11,228 nucleotides of DNA from an uncultured Clostridia bacterium (GTDB taxonomy: Bacteria; Bacillota; Clostridia; Oscillospirales; Acutalibacteraceae): contig CAMVYG010000057.1 of NCBI GenBank assembly GCA_947171615.1, positions 1-11,228 on the forward strand, written 5' to 3'. Position numbers and translations under genes: made by a program. The notes under the pieces were generated by a model. The model saw nothing but the letters and a program-made list of their open reading frames with translations, had not been told where the DNA came from and made no database searches. Below are positions 1-6,359 of the stretch, in pieces (position 1 is the first letter of the stretch; each line of letters starts with the position of its first letter).

Positions 1-1
1 G

Positions 2-61
2 CGCTACAGCCCCAGAGCCGATATGGCGTTTTCGGATCCCGTTTCCGCAAAGCGGCTGTGA
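2..61 (+). CDS. C-terminal fragment of an unknown protein (partial, enters from the left edge)
   Basis: Reading from base 2, the frame is open for 19 codons and ends in TGA at 59-61, giving a tail ending in SAKRL. The codons in this frame have mostly G or C at third positions, like the real genes further on. The stop lies 18 bases before a strong intrinsic terminator, which is the usual arrangement at a gene end. The other two forward frames also stay open for a while: one stops at 72-74, and the other stops at 100-102 inside the terminator stem. The frame choice is therefore an inference. Too little protein is visible to name a function. Confidence 0.35.
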   Translation, partial: RYSPRADMAFSDPVSAKRL

Positions 62-79
62 TTTTATCAAATGATTTTG

Positions 80-117
80 AATCGGGTTGGCTGAAGTGCT
101 GACCCGATTTTTGTTTT
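80..117 (+). terminator. Intrinsic terminator of the upstream gene
   Basis: Bases 80-91 pair with 98-109 to give a 12-bp stem with two G-T wobbles and a 6-base loop (92-97). The outer eight pairs, AATCGGGT/ACCCGATT, are perfect. A T-rich run (TTTTT, G, TTTT) follows at 108-117. It lies just after the likely stop of the gene entering from the left. Confidence 0.85.
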
Positions 118-289
118 GAAAAATCTTTTTGAAGTGGAAAGCTTTCAAACCCCAAATTTGGAAATATGAGCCTGTTTGGCAGAAATTTCCGTTTTGGCAG
201 CAAACTCGGATTTTTCCCGAAGAAACGCGCTTTTTTAAGCGCTGCTTCGCCGCAGTGCCTGCCGTTTCGAGAAATTCACAGAAAACACC
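118..289. repeat. AT-rich intergenic region with several short palindromes
   Basis: No convincing gene lies here; the open frame that starts at 166 runs out of frame into the LRR gene and has no ribosome binding site. Visible elements are: TTTGAAG at 128-134 facing TTTCAAA at 143-149; the palindrome GAAAGCTTTC at 137-146; the palindrome CCAAATTTGG at 152-161, centred 15 bp from the previous one; a direct repeat TTTGGCAG at 175-182 and 193-200; and a hairpin GCGCTT-TTTT-AAGCGC at 227-242. These could be regulator sites for the LRR-SLH gene, but no known regulator consensus is recognised. Confidence 0.5.
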
Positions 290-318
290 TTGAAATTTTC
301 CCTTTTTCAAGGTATCAT
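288..318 (+). promoter_or_regulatory. Sigma-A-type promoter with embedded inverted-repeat operator candidate
   Basis: A -35 box TTGAAA (290-295) and a -10 box TATCAT (313-318) are separated by exactly 17 bp, each one base off consensus. Transcription would start near 325, leaving about 37 nt before the ATG at 362. An inverted repeat CCTTGAAA (288-295), 9-bp gap, TTTCAAGG (305-312) covers the -35 box and the whole spacer and ends one base before the -10 box. A protein bound there would block RNA polymerase, so this is a good repressor-site candidate. The 8+9+8 geometry recalls CIRCE (TTAGCACTC-N9-GAGTGCTAA), but the sequence is different. Confidence 0.65.
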
Positions 319-361
319 GGAACAAGAAAGAGCTTACCCCCTGAGAACCTGGAGGATTTTA

Positions 362-1924
362 ATGATGATTACAAAAAAGAAAAGCATAGTTCGGTTTTTT
401 TCCATATTGCTGGCGCTCATGCTCCTGTTGTCCGTAATGCCGATGTCGGCCTTTGCTGCGGATACCCTGATCTATCAGGTAGGGGATCGGGCCTTCCTGG
501 GGCTAAACCGTCTGACCGGCGCTTTGGAAAACGCGGTAAATATTACGGGCGAGCTGACCATTCCGGCTTCCATTCAGGGCGTGCCGGTAACCTCTATTGC
601 GGACGGCACTTTTTATGGCTGCGATGAAATGACTGCCGTAACAGTGCCTTCCTCGGTACAGGCTATTGGGGATCGGGCTTTTGGAGCCTGCACTTCTCTG
701 CGCTCTGTGAAGCTGGGAGAAGGGCTTACCAGTTTGGGAAAAGATGCCTTCCGTTATTGCTATGCTTTGACGGATATCTCTCTTCCTTCCACGCTGCTTT
801 CCATTAAAAGCTACACCTTTTCTTCCTGTCTGGCGCTGCGCTCTATTACGATCCCTTCCGGCGTGACCAGCCTGGGAAACTACAGCTTTTCAGAATGTAA
901 GAATCTGACCTCTATTACATTGCCCGACAACATTACGGATATCGGAGATTATGCCTTTGCCGGCTGTGCGGCTTTGAGCAGTATTAAGCTGCCGGCAAGT
1001 CTGCGTTCTCTTTCTACTGCTCTGTTTAACGGCTGCTCCTCTCTTTCCAATGTGGAGCTATCCGGCGCGGTGGAATTTGTAGGGAAATCCGCTTTTGGCG
1101 GCTGTTCTTCTCTGGAACGTCTGGTTTTGCCCGAAGGGGTGGAGAAAATCTATGAAGGCGCTTTTGACGGCTGTAAAAACCTGAAAGCCATTTCCGTGCC
1201 GGACTCCGTCAACGGGATCGCCTTTGATTCCTTTGATGATTGCGAGAACCTGACCTTTTATGTAAATGCCGGTTCCTATGCCCAGGTATTTGCTTCTGCC
1301 AACAAGATTCCCTTTGTGCTGGGGGAAATAGAAGAACCTGATAAGCCTGACGATGATATCGGGCAGTATCCTCCCACTCCTTTCCAGGACGCGCAGAATC
1401 ACTGGGCAAAGTCTTATATTGAATGGGCCTATGCCAAGGGATATTTTGCCGGTACCAGTTCCACTACTTTTTCACCTGACGCGCCGGTAAACCGGGGGAT
1501 GCTGGTTTCGCTTCTGTACCGCATTGAGGGTAGCCCTGCCGTAGGAAGCTCCAGCTTTACCGATGTGCCGTCCAAAGCGTACTATGCCAATGCGGTGGCC
1601 TGGGGAGAAAGCGTAAAGGTAGTCAGCGGTGTGGAACCGGGGAAATTCGCTCCCTCGCAGAATATCACCAGAGAACAGGTGGCGGCCATGCTGTACCGCT
1701 ACGCGCAGTATAAGGGGTATGATACCTCTGCCCAGGGCAATCTGAGCCAGTTTAAGGATGTAGACAGGATCAGCAATTTTGCCGGAACCGCCATGAACTG
1801 GGTGGTAGGCAGCGGGATTATGAGCGGCAAAGGAAACGCCACATTGGATCCCAGGGGCAGGGCGACCCGTGCTGAGGCCGCCGTCATGCTGCAAAAATTT
1901 GAAAGCCTGTATCAAAAGAAATGA
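362..1924 (+). CDS. Secreted BspA-like leucine-rich-repeat protein with three C-terminal SLH domains
   Basis: This 520-residue protein is predicted to be exported and held non-covalently on the cell wall. Residues 1 to about 32 form a signal peptide: a KKK cluster, a hydrophobic core LLALMLLLS, and a likely signal peptidase I site after AFA. About ten LRR_5 (BspA/TpLRR-type) repeats follow at roughly 70-302; nine of them are exactly 23 residues, with the pattern P-x-x-[VIL]-x-x-[IVL]-x-x-x-x-F-x-x-C-x-x-[LM]. An acidic, proline-rich linker leads to three SLH domains near 341-390, 398-455 and 464-516, with TRAE-type motifs NRGM, TREQ and TRAE. SLH domains normally bind pyruvylated secondary cell-wall polymer. 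The start at 362 is chosen because GGAGG at 351-355 sits 6 bases upstream; ATG 365 is nearly as good. A longer TTG-start reading from 290 would place the promoter inside the gene. LRR_5 proteins often serve in adhesion or protein binding; the ligand is unknown. Confidence 0.93.
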   Translation: MMITKKKSIVRFFSILLALMLLLSVMPMSAFAADTLIYQVGDRAFLGLNRLTGALENAVNITGELTIPASIQGVPVTSIADGTFYGCDEMTAVTVPSSVQAIGDRAFGACTSLRSVKLGEGLTSLGKDAFRYCYALTDISLPSTLLSIKSYTFSSCLALRSITIPSGVTSLGNYSFSECKNLTSITLPDNITDIGDYAFAGCAALSSIKLPASLRSLSTALFNGCSSLSNVELSGAVEFVGKSAFGGCSSLERLVLPEGVEKIYEGAFDGCKNLKAISVPDSVNGIAFDSFDDCENLTFYVNAGSYAQVFASANKIPFVLGEIEEPDKPDDDIGQYPPTPFQDAQNHWAKSYIEWAYAKGYFAGTSSTTFSPDAPVNRGMLVSLLYRIEGSPAVGSSSFTDVPSKAYYANAVAWGESVKVVSGVEPGKFAPSQNITREQVAAMLYRYAQYKGYDTSAQGNLSQFKDVDRISNFAGTAMNWVVGSGIMSGKGNATLDPRGRATRAEAAVMLQKFESLYQKK

Positions 1925-1944
1925 TCTCTTTGGTTTTTTGAAGA

Positions 1945-1987
1945 GCGGGGAGACCTTTGGATTTTCCAGGGTCTCCCTGCTTTTTTA
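1945..1987 (+). terminator. Intrinsic terminator after the LRR-SLH gene
   Basis: GCGGGGAGACC (1945-1955) pairs with GGTCTCCCTGC (1970-1980) over 11 bp with one G-T wobble. The 14-base loop can add a few inner pairs. A run of six T follows at 1981-1986. It lies 20 bases after the stop codon and separates this gene from the pot operon. Confidence 0.92.
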
Positions 1988-2004
1988 ATTTTTTCAAAAA
2001 ATCA

Positions 2005-2033
2005 TTGACAAAATCGGCGAAATTCCGTATATT
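2005..2033 (+). promoter_or_regulatory. Near-consensus sigma-A promoter of the pot operon
   Basis: A perfect -35 box TTGACA (2005-2010) is followed after 17 bp by TATATT (2028-2033). The DNA just upstream (1987-2003) consists of A and T tracts and may act as an UP element. Transcription would begin near 2040, giving the operon an untranslated leader of about 304 nt. Confidence 0.85.
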
Positions 2034-2039
2034 TATCTC

Positions 2040-2343
2040 ATTGCGTTTGCATCTGAAAAACGGTCTGCCTCGGGAGGTGAGCAGGCCATAAAAGCGGTCT
2101 GGTTTTGCTGCCGCGGTCGTCCTTTTTCAAAAAAGCATTTGAAAGGGGAAAAGACGCTATTTTATCCTTTGCGGGAGGCAGCTGGTAGATATACAGCCGG
2201 GCCGGGTTATTGTGTGCAGCAGAAATGCGGCTTCTCCATGGAAGCGGCGATTCTGCCGGAAAAAGCCGCAGGCTTTTTCTCAGGGGATAATGAAGACACG
2301 CAAAGCTGATTTCGGCGCGTTTGCGCCACCGCAAAGGGGATGC
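2040..2343 (+). promoter_or_regulatory. Long structured 5' leader of potABCD (unclassified, possible RNA regulator)
   Basis: No well-supported gene occupies these 304 bases. A 23-codon reading frame at 2238-2309 has no ribosome binding site. Hairpins can be drawn at 2062-2087 (GGTCTGC/GCAGGCC, one wobble, with CCT/AGG inside), 2230-2245 (GCTTC/GAAGC), 2259-2279 (terminator-like) and 2314-2327 (GGCGC-GTTT-GCGCC, just before the potA ribosome binding site). The heptamer CGGTCTG occurs at 2061 and 2095, and the decamer CCTTTTTCAA at 2121-2130 also occurs at 301-310 upstream of the LRR gene. I do not recognise any known riboswitch class. A cis-acting RNA sensing polyamines or another signal is possible but inferred only from length, position and folding potential. 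Confidence 0.5.
2259..2279 (+). terminator. Terminator-like hairpin inside the pot leader (attenuator candidate)
   Basis: GAAAAAGCC (2259-2267) and GGCTTTTTC (2271-2279) form a perfect 9-bp inverted repeat around the loop GCA, placed 64 bases before the potA start. The descending arm carries the T run, as in many short terminators, but the GC core is only three pairs, so efficiency could be low. GCGGC at 2244-2248 can pair instead with GCCGC at 2265-2269, which would disrupt this hairpin and act as an antiterminator. Read-through control of the operon is therefore possible but unproven. Confidence 0.4.
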
Positions 2344-3495
2344 ATGAAATTGAAGGACACTATTATTTCTTTGAAGGACATCGCTGTCTCGTATGACGGC
2401 GAGCAGGTGCTGAAAAACTTTAACCTGGATATCCGGGATGGAGAATTCGTCACGCTGCTCGGCCCCTCCGGGTGCGGAAAGACTACCGTGCTGCGGACGA
2501 TTGGGGGTTTTGTCACACCGGACGCAGGCGAGGTCTTTTTTAATGGAAAAAACATTACGAACCTGCCGCCTTACAAGCGGGAGGTCAATACGATTTTCCA
2601 AAAATACGCCCTGTTTCCGCATCTGAACGTATATGACAATATTGCCTTCGGAATGCGGCTGAAAAAGAAGAGCGAACGGGAAGTTAAGGAAACGGTGCAC
2701 AAAATGCTGGCCATGGTCAACCTCAGCGGGTATTCCCACAGAGGGGTTGGCCAGCTTTCCGGTGGGCAGCAGCAGCGGGTGGCCATTGCCCGGGCTCTTG
2801 CCAACGAGCCCAAAATTCTGCTGCTGGATGAGCCTTTGGGGGCCTTGGATCTGAAGCTGCGCAAGGATATGCAGGTAGAGCTGAAAAAAATTCAGCAGCA
2901 AACGGGGATCACCTTTATTTTTGTTACCCACGATCAGGAGGAAGCTCTCTCCATGTCCGATACCGTGGTGGTGATGGACGGCGGCGTGATCCAGCAGATC
3001 GGTACGCCCACCGATATTTACAACGAGCCGAAAAACGCCTTTGTGGCGGATTTTATCGGGGAATCCAACATTCTGGACGGCGTGATGCTGGAAGACTATC
3101 GGGTCAGATTTGCAGGTCACGAATTTGCCTGCCTGGATAAGGGCTTCGGCACCAGAACTCCGGTAGATGTGGTGATCCGTCCGGAGGATATTGACGTGGT
3201 GGAGGCAGCTTCTACCCACATTATTGGAGAGGTGACTGCGGTTACCTTTAAAGGCGTCCATTATGAAATTATTGTGGACGTGGCAGGCTTCAAGTGGATG
3301 ATCCAGTCTACAGACTGCCGCCAGGTGGGGGATAAGATCGGTCTTTCCCTGACGCCTGACGATATCCACGTTATGGCGAAATCGGAATACTCCGGTACCT
3401 TTGGAGATTACAGTACCTTCAGTGATGAGATGGAGGAGGATATCAGCGCTTCTGAGGAAGCCTCCGAAGAAGGAGGGGAAGACGATGAAATCTAA
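2344..3495 (+). CDS. potA: Spermidine/putrescine import ATP-binding protein PotA
   Basis: This 383-residue ATPase would power the PotBC permease from the cytoplasmic face. All ABC motifs are intact: Walker A GPSGCGKTT (40-48), a Q-loop in FQKYALFPHLNVYDN, signature LSGGQ (138-142), Walker B ILLLD with catalytic E163, and switch H196 in THDQEEA. Residues of about 280-355 match the C-terminal regulatory (TOBE) region of the PotA/MalK family. The start at 2344 fits the conserved N-terminus MKLKDTIISLKDI, with AAAGGGGA at 2333-2340 upstream. An in-frame ATG at 2290, also behind AGGGG, would add 18 residues that look unlike the family. An unusual acidic tail (about 361-383, 13 of 23 residues D or E) ends the protein; its purine-rich codons also contain the potB ribosome binding site. 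The last 11 bases overlap potB. Specificity for polyamines is inferred from the linked potBCD genes. Confidence 0.95.
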   Translation: MKLKDTIISLKDIAVSYDGEQVLKNFNLDIRDGEFVTLLGPSGCGKTTVLRTIGGFVTPDAGEVFFNGKNITNLPPYKREVNTIFQKYALFPHLNVYDNIAFGMRLKKKSEREVKETVHKMLAMVNLSGYSHRGVGQLSGGQQQRVAIARALANEPKILLLDEPLGALDLKLRKDMQVELKKIQQQTGITFIFVTHDQEEALSMSDTVVVMDGGVIQQIGTPTDIYNEPKNAFVADFIGESNILDGVMLEDYRVRFAGHEFACLDKGFGTRTPVDVVIRPEDIDVVEAASTHIIGEVTAVTFKGVHYEIIVDVAGFKWMIQSTDCRQVGDKIGLSLTPDDIHVMAKSEYSGTFGDYSTFSDEMEEDISASEEASEEGGEDDEI

Positions 3496-4309
3496 ATCCA
3501 GGCTGCTTTCCGCACCCTATACTCTTTGGACCGTGCTTTTTATCGTGATTCCCATGCTGCTGGTGGTCTGGTTTGCTTTTACTGACAAGTCCGGAAACTT
3601 TACACTGGAAAATATTCTCAGCGTAGGCCAGTATTCCAACGTGTTTCTCCGTTCTATCTGGCTGGGGGCTGTGGCCACGGCAGTTTCTCTGCTGCTGGGG
3701 TATCCGCTGGCATACATCATTGCGAAAATGAATGGTAAGCGGCAGGGCGTGATGGTGATGCTTGTCATGCTTCCCATGTGGATGAATTTTCTGCTCCGTA
3801 CCTATGCCTGGATGAGCCTGCTGGAGGATAACGGGCTGATCAACGCTTTGTTCGTGAACCTGGGTCTGCCCCGGCTTCACATGATCAACACGGCGGGAGC
3901 GGTAGTGCTGGGAATGGTGTATAACTATATCCCGTATATGATCCTGCCCCTGTACTCCATTTTGACCAAGATCGATCCCAGCGTGATCGAGGCGGCTCAG
4001 GATCTGGGAGCCAGTGATCGAAAGGTGTTTCTCAAGGTGATCGTGCCCATGAGCATGCCCGGGGTGATCTCCGGCATAACCATGGTGTTTGTTCCAGCGG
4101 TCAGTACCTTCATTATTTCCAAGATGCTGGGGGGCGGGGCAAACCTGCTCATCGGCGATTTGATCGACATGCAGTTTCTGGGAAGCGCCTATAATCCCAA
4201 TTTGGGCTCCGCCATTTCTCTGGTGCTGATGGTAATTATTCTGATCTGCATGGGGATCATGGATCAGTTTGACGATGGTGAATCCACGGGGGGAGGGGTC
4301 ATGCTGTGA
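3485..4309 (+). CDS. potB: Spermidine/putrescine ABC transporter permease PotB
   Basis: This is one of the two integral membrane subunits forming the polyamine channel, 274 residues long as usual for the family. Hydrophobic segments lie near residues 13-33, 58-80, 89-110, 135-160, 190-210 and 241-258, consistent with six membrane helices. The cytoplasmic EAA loop that docks on the ATPase is clear: EAAQDLGASD from E169, continuing to the characteristic P-x-x-x-PG. The start at 3485 follows GGAGGGG with good spacing and gives the normal N-terminus; longer in-frame readings would overlap potA extensively. It overlaps potA by 11 bases and potC by 4 (GTGA), so translational coupling is likely. The protein ends in a short polar tail rich in Gly and Asp whose codons contain the potC ribosome binding site. 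Confidence 0.95.
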   Translation: MKSKSRLLSAPYTLWTVLFIVIPMLLVVWFAFTDKSGNFTLENILSVGQYSNVFLRSIWLGAVATAVSLLLGYPLAYIIAKMNGKRQGVMVMLVMLPMWMNFLLRTYAWMSLLEDNGLINALFVNLGLPRLHMINTAGAVVLGMVYNYIPYMILPLYSILTKIDPSVIEAAQDLGASDRKVFLKVIVPMSMPGVISGITMVFVPAVSTFIISKMLGGGANLLIGDLIDMQFLGSAYNPNLGSAISLVLMVIILICMGIMDQFDDGESTGGGVML

Positions 4310-5124
4310 AAAAAGCGGTTACAAGGCTTTACACCTTTCTCATATTTCTGTTTTTGTACGCGCCCATTCTGGTGCTGATGGTTTTTTCCTTTAACGATAC
4401 CGATACGGCCAGCCGCACGGTGTGGAACGGTTTTTCTCTGCGGTGGTATCAGAAGCTGTTTGAAGACCGCCTGATTTTGGAAGCGCTGCGGAACACCCTG
4501 ATCATCGCCGTGATCACCGCCGCAGTCGCTACCGTTCTCGGTACTGTGGCGGCAGTGGGGATCAATTCCATGAAGAAGCTGCCCCGGCGCATTATGATGA
4601 ATATCACGAATTTCCCTATGGTGAATCCGGAGATTGTCACCGGCGTTTCCCTGATGCTGCTGTTTGTCTTTGCGGTAGGGCTGTTCGGCGGCAGATCTCT
4701 GGGAATGGCGTCGCTGATCGCCGCCCACATCACTTTCTGCCTGCCCTATGTGATCCTTTCCGTGCTGCCGAAGCTGCGGCAGATGAATCCCAATTTGTAT
4801 GAAGCGGCACAGGATCTTGGCTGTCCGCCGGTACGGGCCTTTTTCAAGGTGGTGCTGCCGGAGATCGCGCCCGGCATTGTGACCGGCATGATCATGGCCT
4901 TTACCCTGTCTATCGATGATTTTGTCATCAGCTATTTCACCAGCGGTACCACACAGACGCTGCCGATCTATATTTATTCCATGACTAGAAAGCGGGTGAG
5001 CCCGGAGATCAATGCGCTGTCTACAATGCTTTTTGCCGTGGTGATGGTGCTGCTGATCGTGGTAAATACCCGGCAGTCAAAGGACAAGGGAGCGCCGGCG
5101 GCGCAAAGGGAGGAGAGCCTATGA
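4306..5124 (+). CDS. potC: Spermidine/putrescine ABC transporter permease PotC
   Basis: This second channel subunit is 272 residues long. Membrane segments can be placed near 9-29, 61-84, 110-128, 131-155, 178-200 and 239-254. The EAA loop begins at E166 (EAAQDLGCPP) and ends in the conserved EIAPG. The conserved stretch TLSIDDFVISYF near 200-211 is typical of PotC and related permeases. Translation begins at GTG (4306), which overlaps the potB stop as GTGA, behind GGGAGGGG. The stop overlaps the potD start as ATGA. The last 15 or so residues are polar and rich in Lys, Ala and Glu, partly dictated by the potD ribosome binding site. Confidence 0.95.
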   Translation: MKKAVTRLYTFLIFLFLYAPILVLMVFSFNDTDTASRTVWNGFSLRWYQKLFEDRLILEALRNTLIIAVITAAVATVLGTVAAVGINSMKKLPRRIMMNITNFPMVNPEIVTGVSLMLLFVFAVGLFGGRSLGMASLIAAHITFCLPYVILSVLPKLRQMNPNLYEAAQDLGCPPVRAFFKVVLPEIAPGIVTGMIMAFTLSIDDFVISYFTSGTTQTLPIYIYSMTRKRVSPEINALSTMLFAVVMVLLIVVNTRQSKDKGAPAAQREESL

Positions 5125-6293
5125 AAAAGCTTTTTTCTCTGCTCTTATTCCTGCTTTTTGCCGTGGCTTGCGGCGCTTCCGCTTCTGCGGAGGAAGTGGA
5201 TACCAGCGTGGTGCTGAATGTGTACAACTGGGGCGAATATATTGCCAACGGCACAGACGGCTCTATGGATGTAAATGCGGAGTTTACACGGCGTACAGGA
5301 ATTCGGGTGAACTATACCACCTTTGACAGCAACGAGTCTCTGTACTCCAAGCTGGCGGGGGGCGGTGCCGATTACGATGTGATCATCCCCTCAGACTATA
5401 TGATCTCCAAGCTGATCCAGGAGAATATGCTGGCAGAGCTGGATTTTGAGAATATTCCCAACTTTCAGTATATCGACGAGGAATTCCGGGACCCGGTGTA
5501 CGATCCGGAGGGGAAATACTCTGTGCCCTATACCTGGGGCGTGGTGGGGATTTTCTACAACCGGGACTATGTGGAAAAGGAAGTGACCGGCTGGGATATT
5601 CTGTGGGACCCGGATTATGCCGGGAAGATTCTGATGTTTGATAATCCCCGGGATGCCTTTGCCATTGCACAGTTCCGGCTGGGGCAGTCCGTCAACAGCA
5701 CCGATCCGGAGGACTGGGAAGCTGCCGCGGCCCTGCTGAAGGAGCAGAAGCCCCTGGTGCAGGGGTATTATATGGATCAGATCTTCAACAAGATGGAAAG
5801 CGGAGAAGCCTGGCTGGCCCCCTATTACGCCGGAGACGCTGCTATTCTGGTAGAGGACAGCGATGCCGTTGATTTTGCGATCCCGGAGGAAGGCACCAAC
5901 TTCTTTGTGGATGCCATCTGTATTCCGGCCACCTCCAGCCACAAACGGGAGGCGGAGGAATATATCAATTTCCTCTGCGACCCGGAGATCGCCGGGGCGA
6001 ATATGGACTATGTGGGTTACTCCACACCGGAGACTGCCGCCAAGGAATATATCGACCCGGAAATGGTGGAAAGCCCTGTCCATTATCCCGACAGCAGGAT
6101 TTTGCAGAACACCGAGGCCTTTATCAATCTGCCGCAGGATGTAAGTAAGCAGATTGACACCCTTTGGGCCGAGGTAAAAATGGGAGGGCCGGGAGATTCT
6201 ATCGTGTTGGTGCTGATCATCCTGGGCTTTTTAGCGGTGTATCTTGCGATCCTGTTTTATAAACGGAGGAAACGGAAGCAGGAATTGTCTTGA
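5121..6293 (+). CDS. potD: Spermidine/putrescine-binding protein PotD with a C-terminal transmembrane anchor
   Basis: This 390-residue protein is the extracellular polyamine receptor of the importer. It has an N-terminal signal (residues 1-23). Cleavage after ASA is possible; C17 in AVAC is a weak lipobox, so a lipoprotein form cannot be excluded. The family core is clear: VYNWGEYI (34-41), SDY (91-93), YSVPYTWGVVGIFYN (133-147), DNPRD (174-178), FFVDAICIPA (261-270) and GYSTP (299-303). The unusual part is the end: residues 361-380 form a strongly hydrophobic helix, followed by KRRKRK (381-386), a textbook stop-transfer signal. The classical E. coli PotD lacks this segment. The protein is thus probably tethered at its C-terminus, with its binding domain outside next to PotBC. 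The start overlaps the potC stop (ATGA) behind AGGGAGGAG. A terminator follows 34 bases after the stop. Confidence 0.94.
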   Translation: MKKLFSLLLFLLFAVACGASASAEEVDTSVVLNVYNWGEYIANGTDGSMDVNAEFTRRTGIRVNYTTFDSNESLYSKLAGGGADYDVIIPSDYMISKLIQENMLAELDFENIPNFQYIDEEFRDPVYDPEGKYSVPYTWGVVGIFYNRDYVEKEVTGWDILWDPDYAGKILMFDNPRDAFAIAQFRLGQSVNSTDPEDWEAAAALLKEQKPLVQGYYMDQIFNKMESGEAWLAPYYAGDAAILVEDSDAVDFAIPEEGTNFFVDAICIPATSSHKREAEEYINFLCDPEIAGANMDYVGYSTPETAAKEYIDPEMVESPVHYPDSRILQNTEAFINLPQDVSKQIDTLWAEVKMGGPGDSIVLVLIILGFLAVYLAILFYKRRKRKQELS

Positions 6294-6327
6294 CTTTCCC
6301 GGCAAGCTGATATACTTTACAGACATG

Positions 6328-6359
6328 AAAAAAGAGAGAGCGCATGCCCTCTCTTTTTT
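6328..6359 (+). terminator. Intrinsic terminator of the pot operon
   Basis: AAAAAAGAGAG (6328-6338) and CTCTCTTTTTT (6349-6359) pair perfectly over 11 bp around a 10-base loop containing GCATGC. A-tract, stem and T-tract symmetry means it could also work on the opposite strand, but no gene approaches from that side. Confidence 0.9.

Noticed and set aside
288..312. CIRCE element (HrcA site) reading of the inverted repeat
   Set aside because: The gap length matches CIRCE but the arms (CCTTGAAA) do not match TTAGCACTC, and the downstream gene is not a chaperone.
166..627. 153-codon plus-strand frame overlapping the LRR-SLH gene start
   Set aside because: It is out of frame with the LRR protein, has no ribosome binding site before its ATG, and becomes a Gly/Arg-rich shadow where the real gene begins.
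2238..2309. 23-codon ORF in the pot leader
   Set aside because: No Shine-Dalgarno precedes it and its codons coincide with the hairpins; not enough to call a leader peptide.
2290..2343. Alternative PotA start at ATG 2290 with an AGGGG upstream
   Set aside because: It would add 18 residues not resembling the PotA N-terminus; ATG 2344 has an equally good ribosome binding site and the conserved beginning. It remains a minor possibility.
2038..3369. Long open frame (443 codons) on the minus strand opposite potA
   Set aside because: It lies antisense to a complete PotA with every ABC motif; its protein is rich in His and Arg in a way typical of antisense shadows, and no ribosome binding site or family feature is visible.
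5391..6083. 230-codon minus-strand frame opposite potD
   Set aside because: The plus-strand PotD family match is unambiguous; the reverse frame shows no start signal or known motif.
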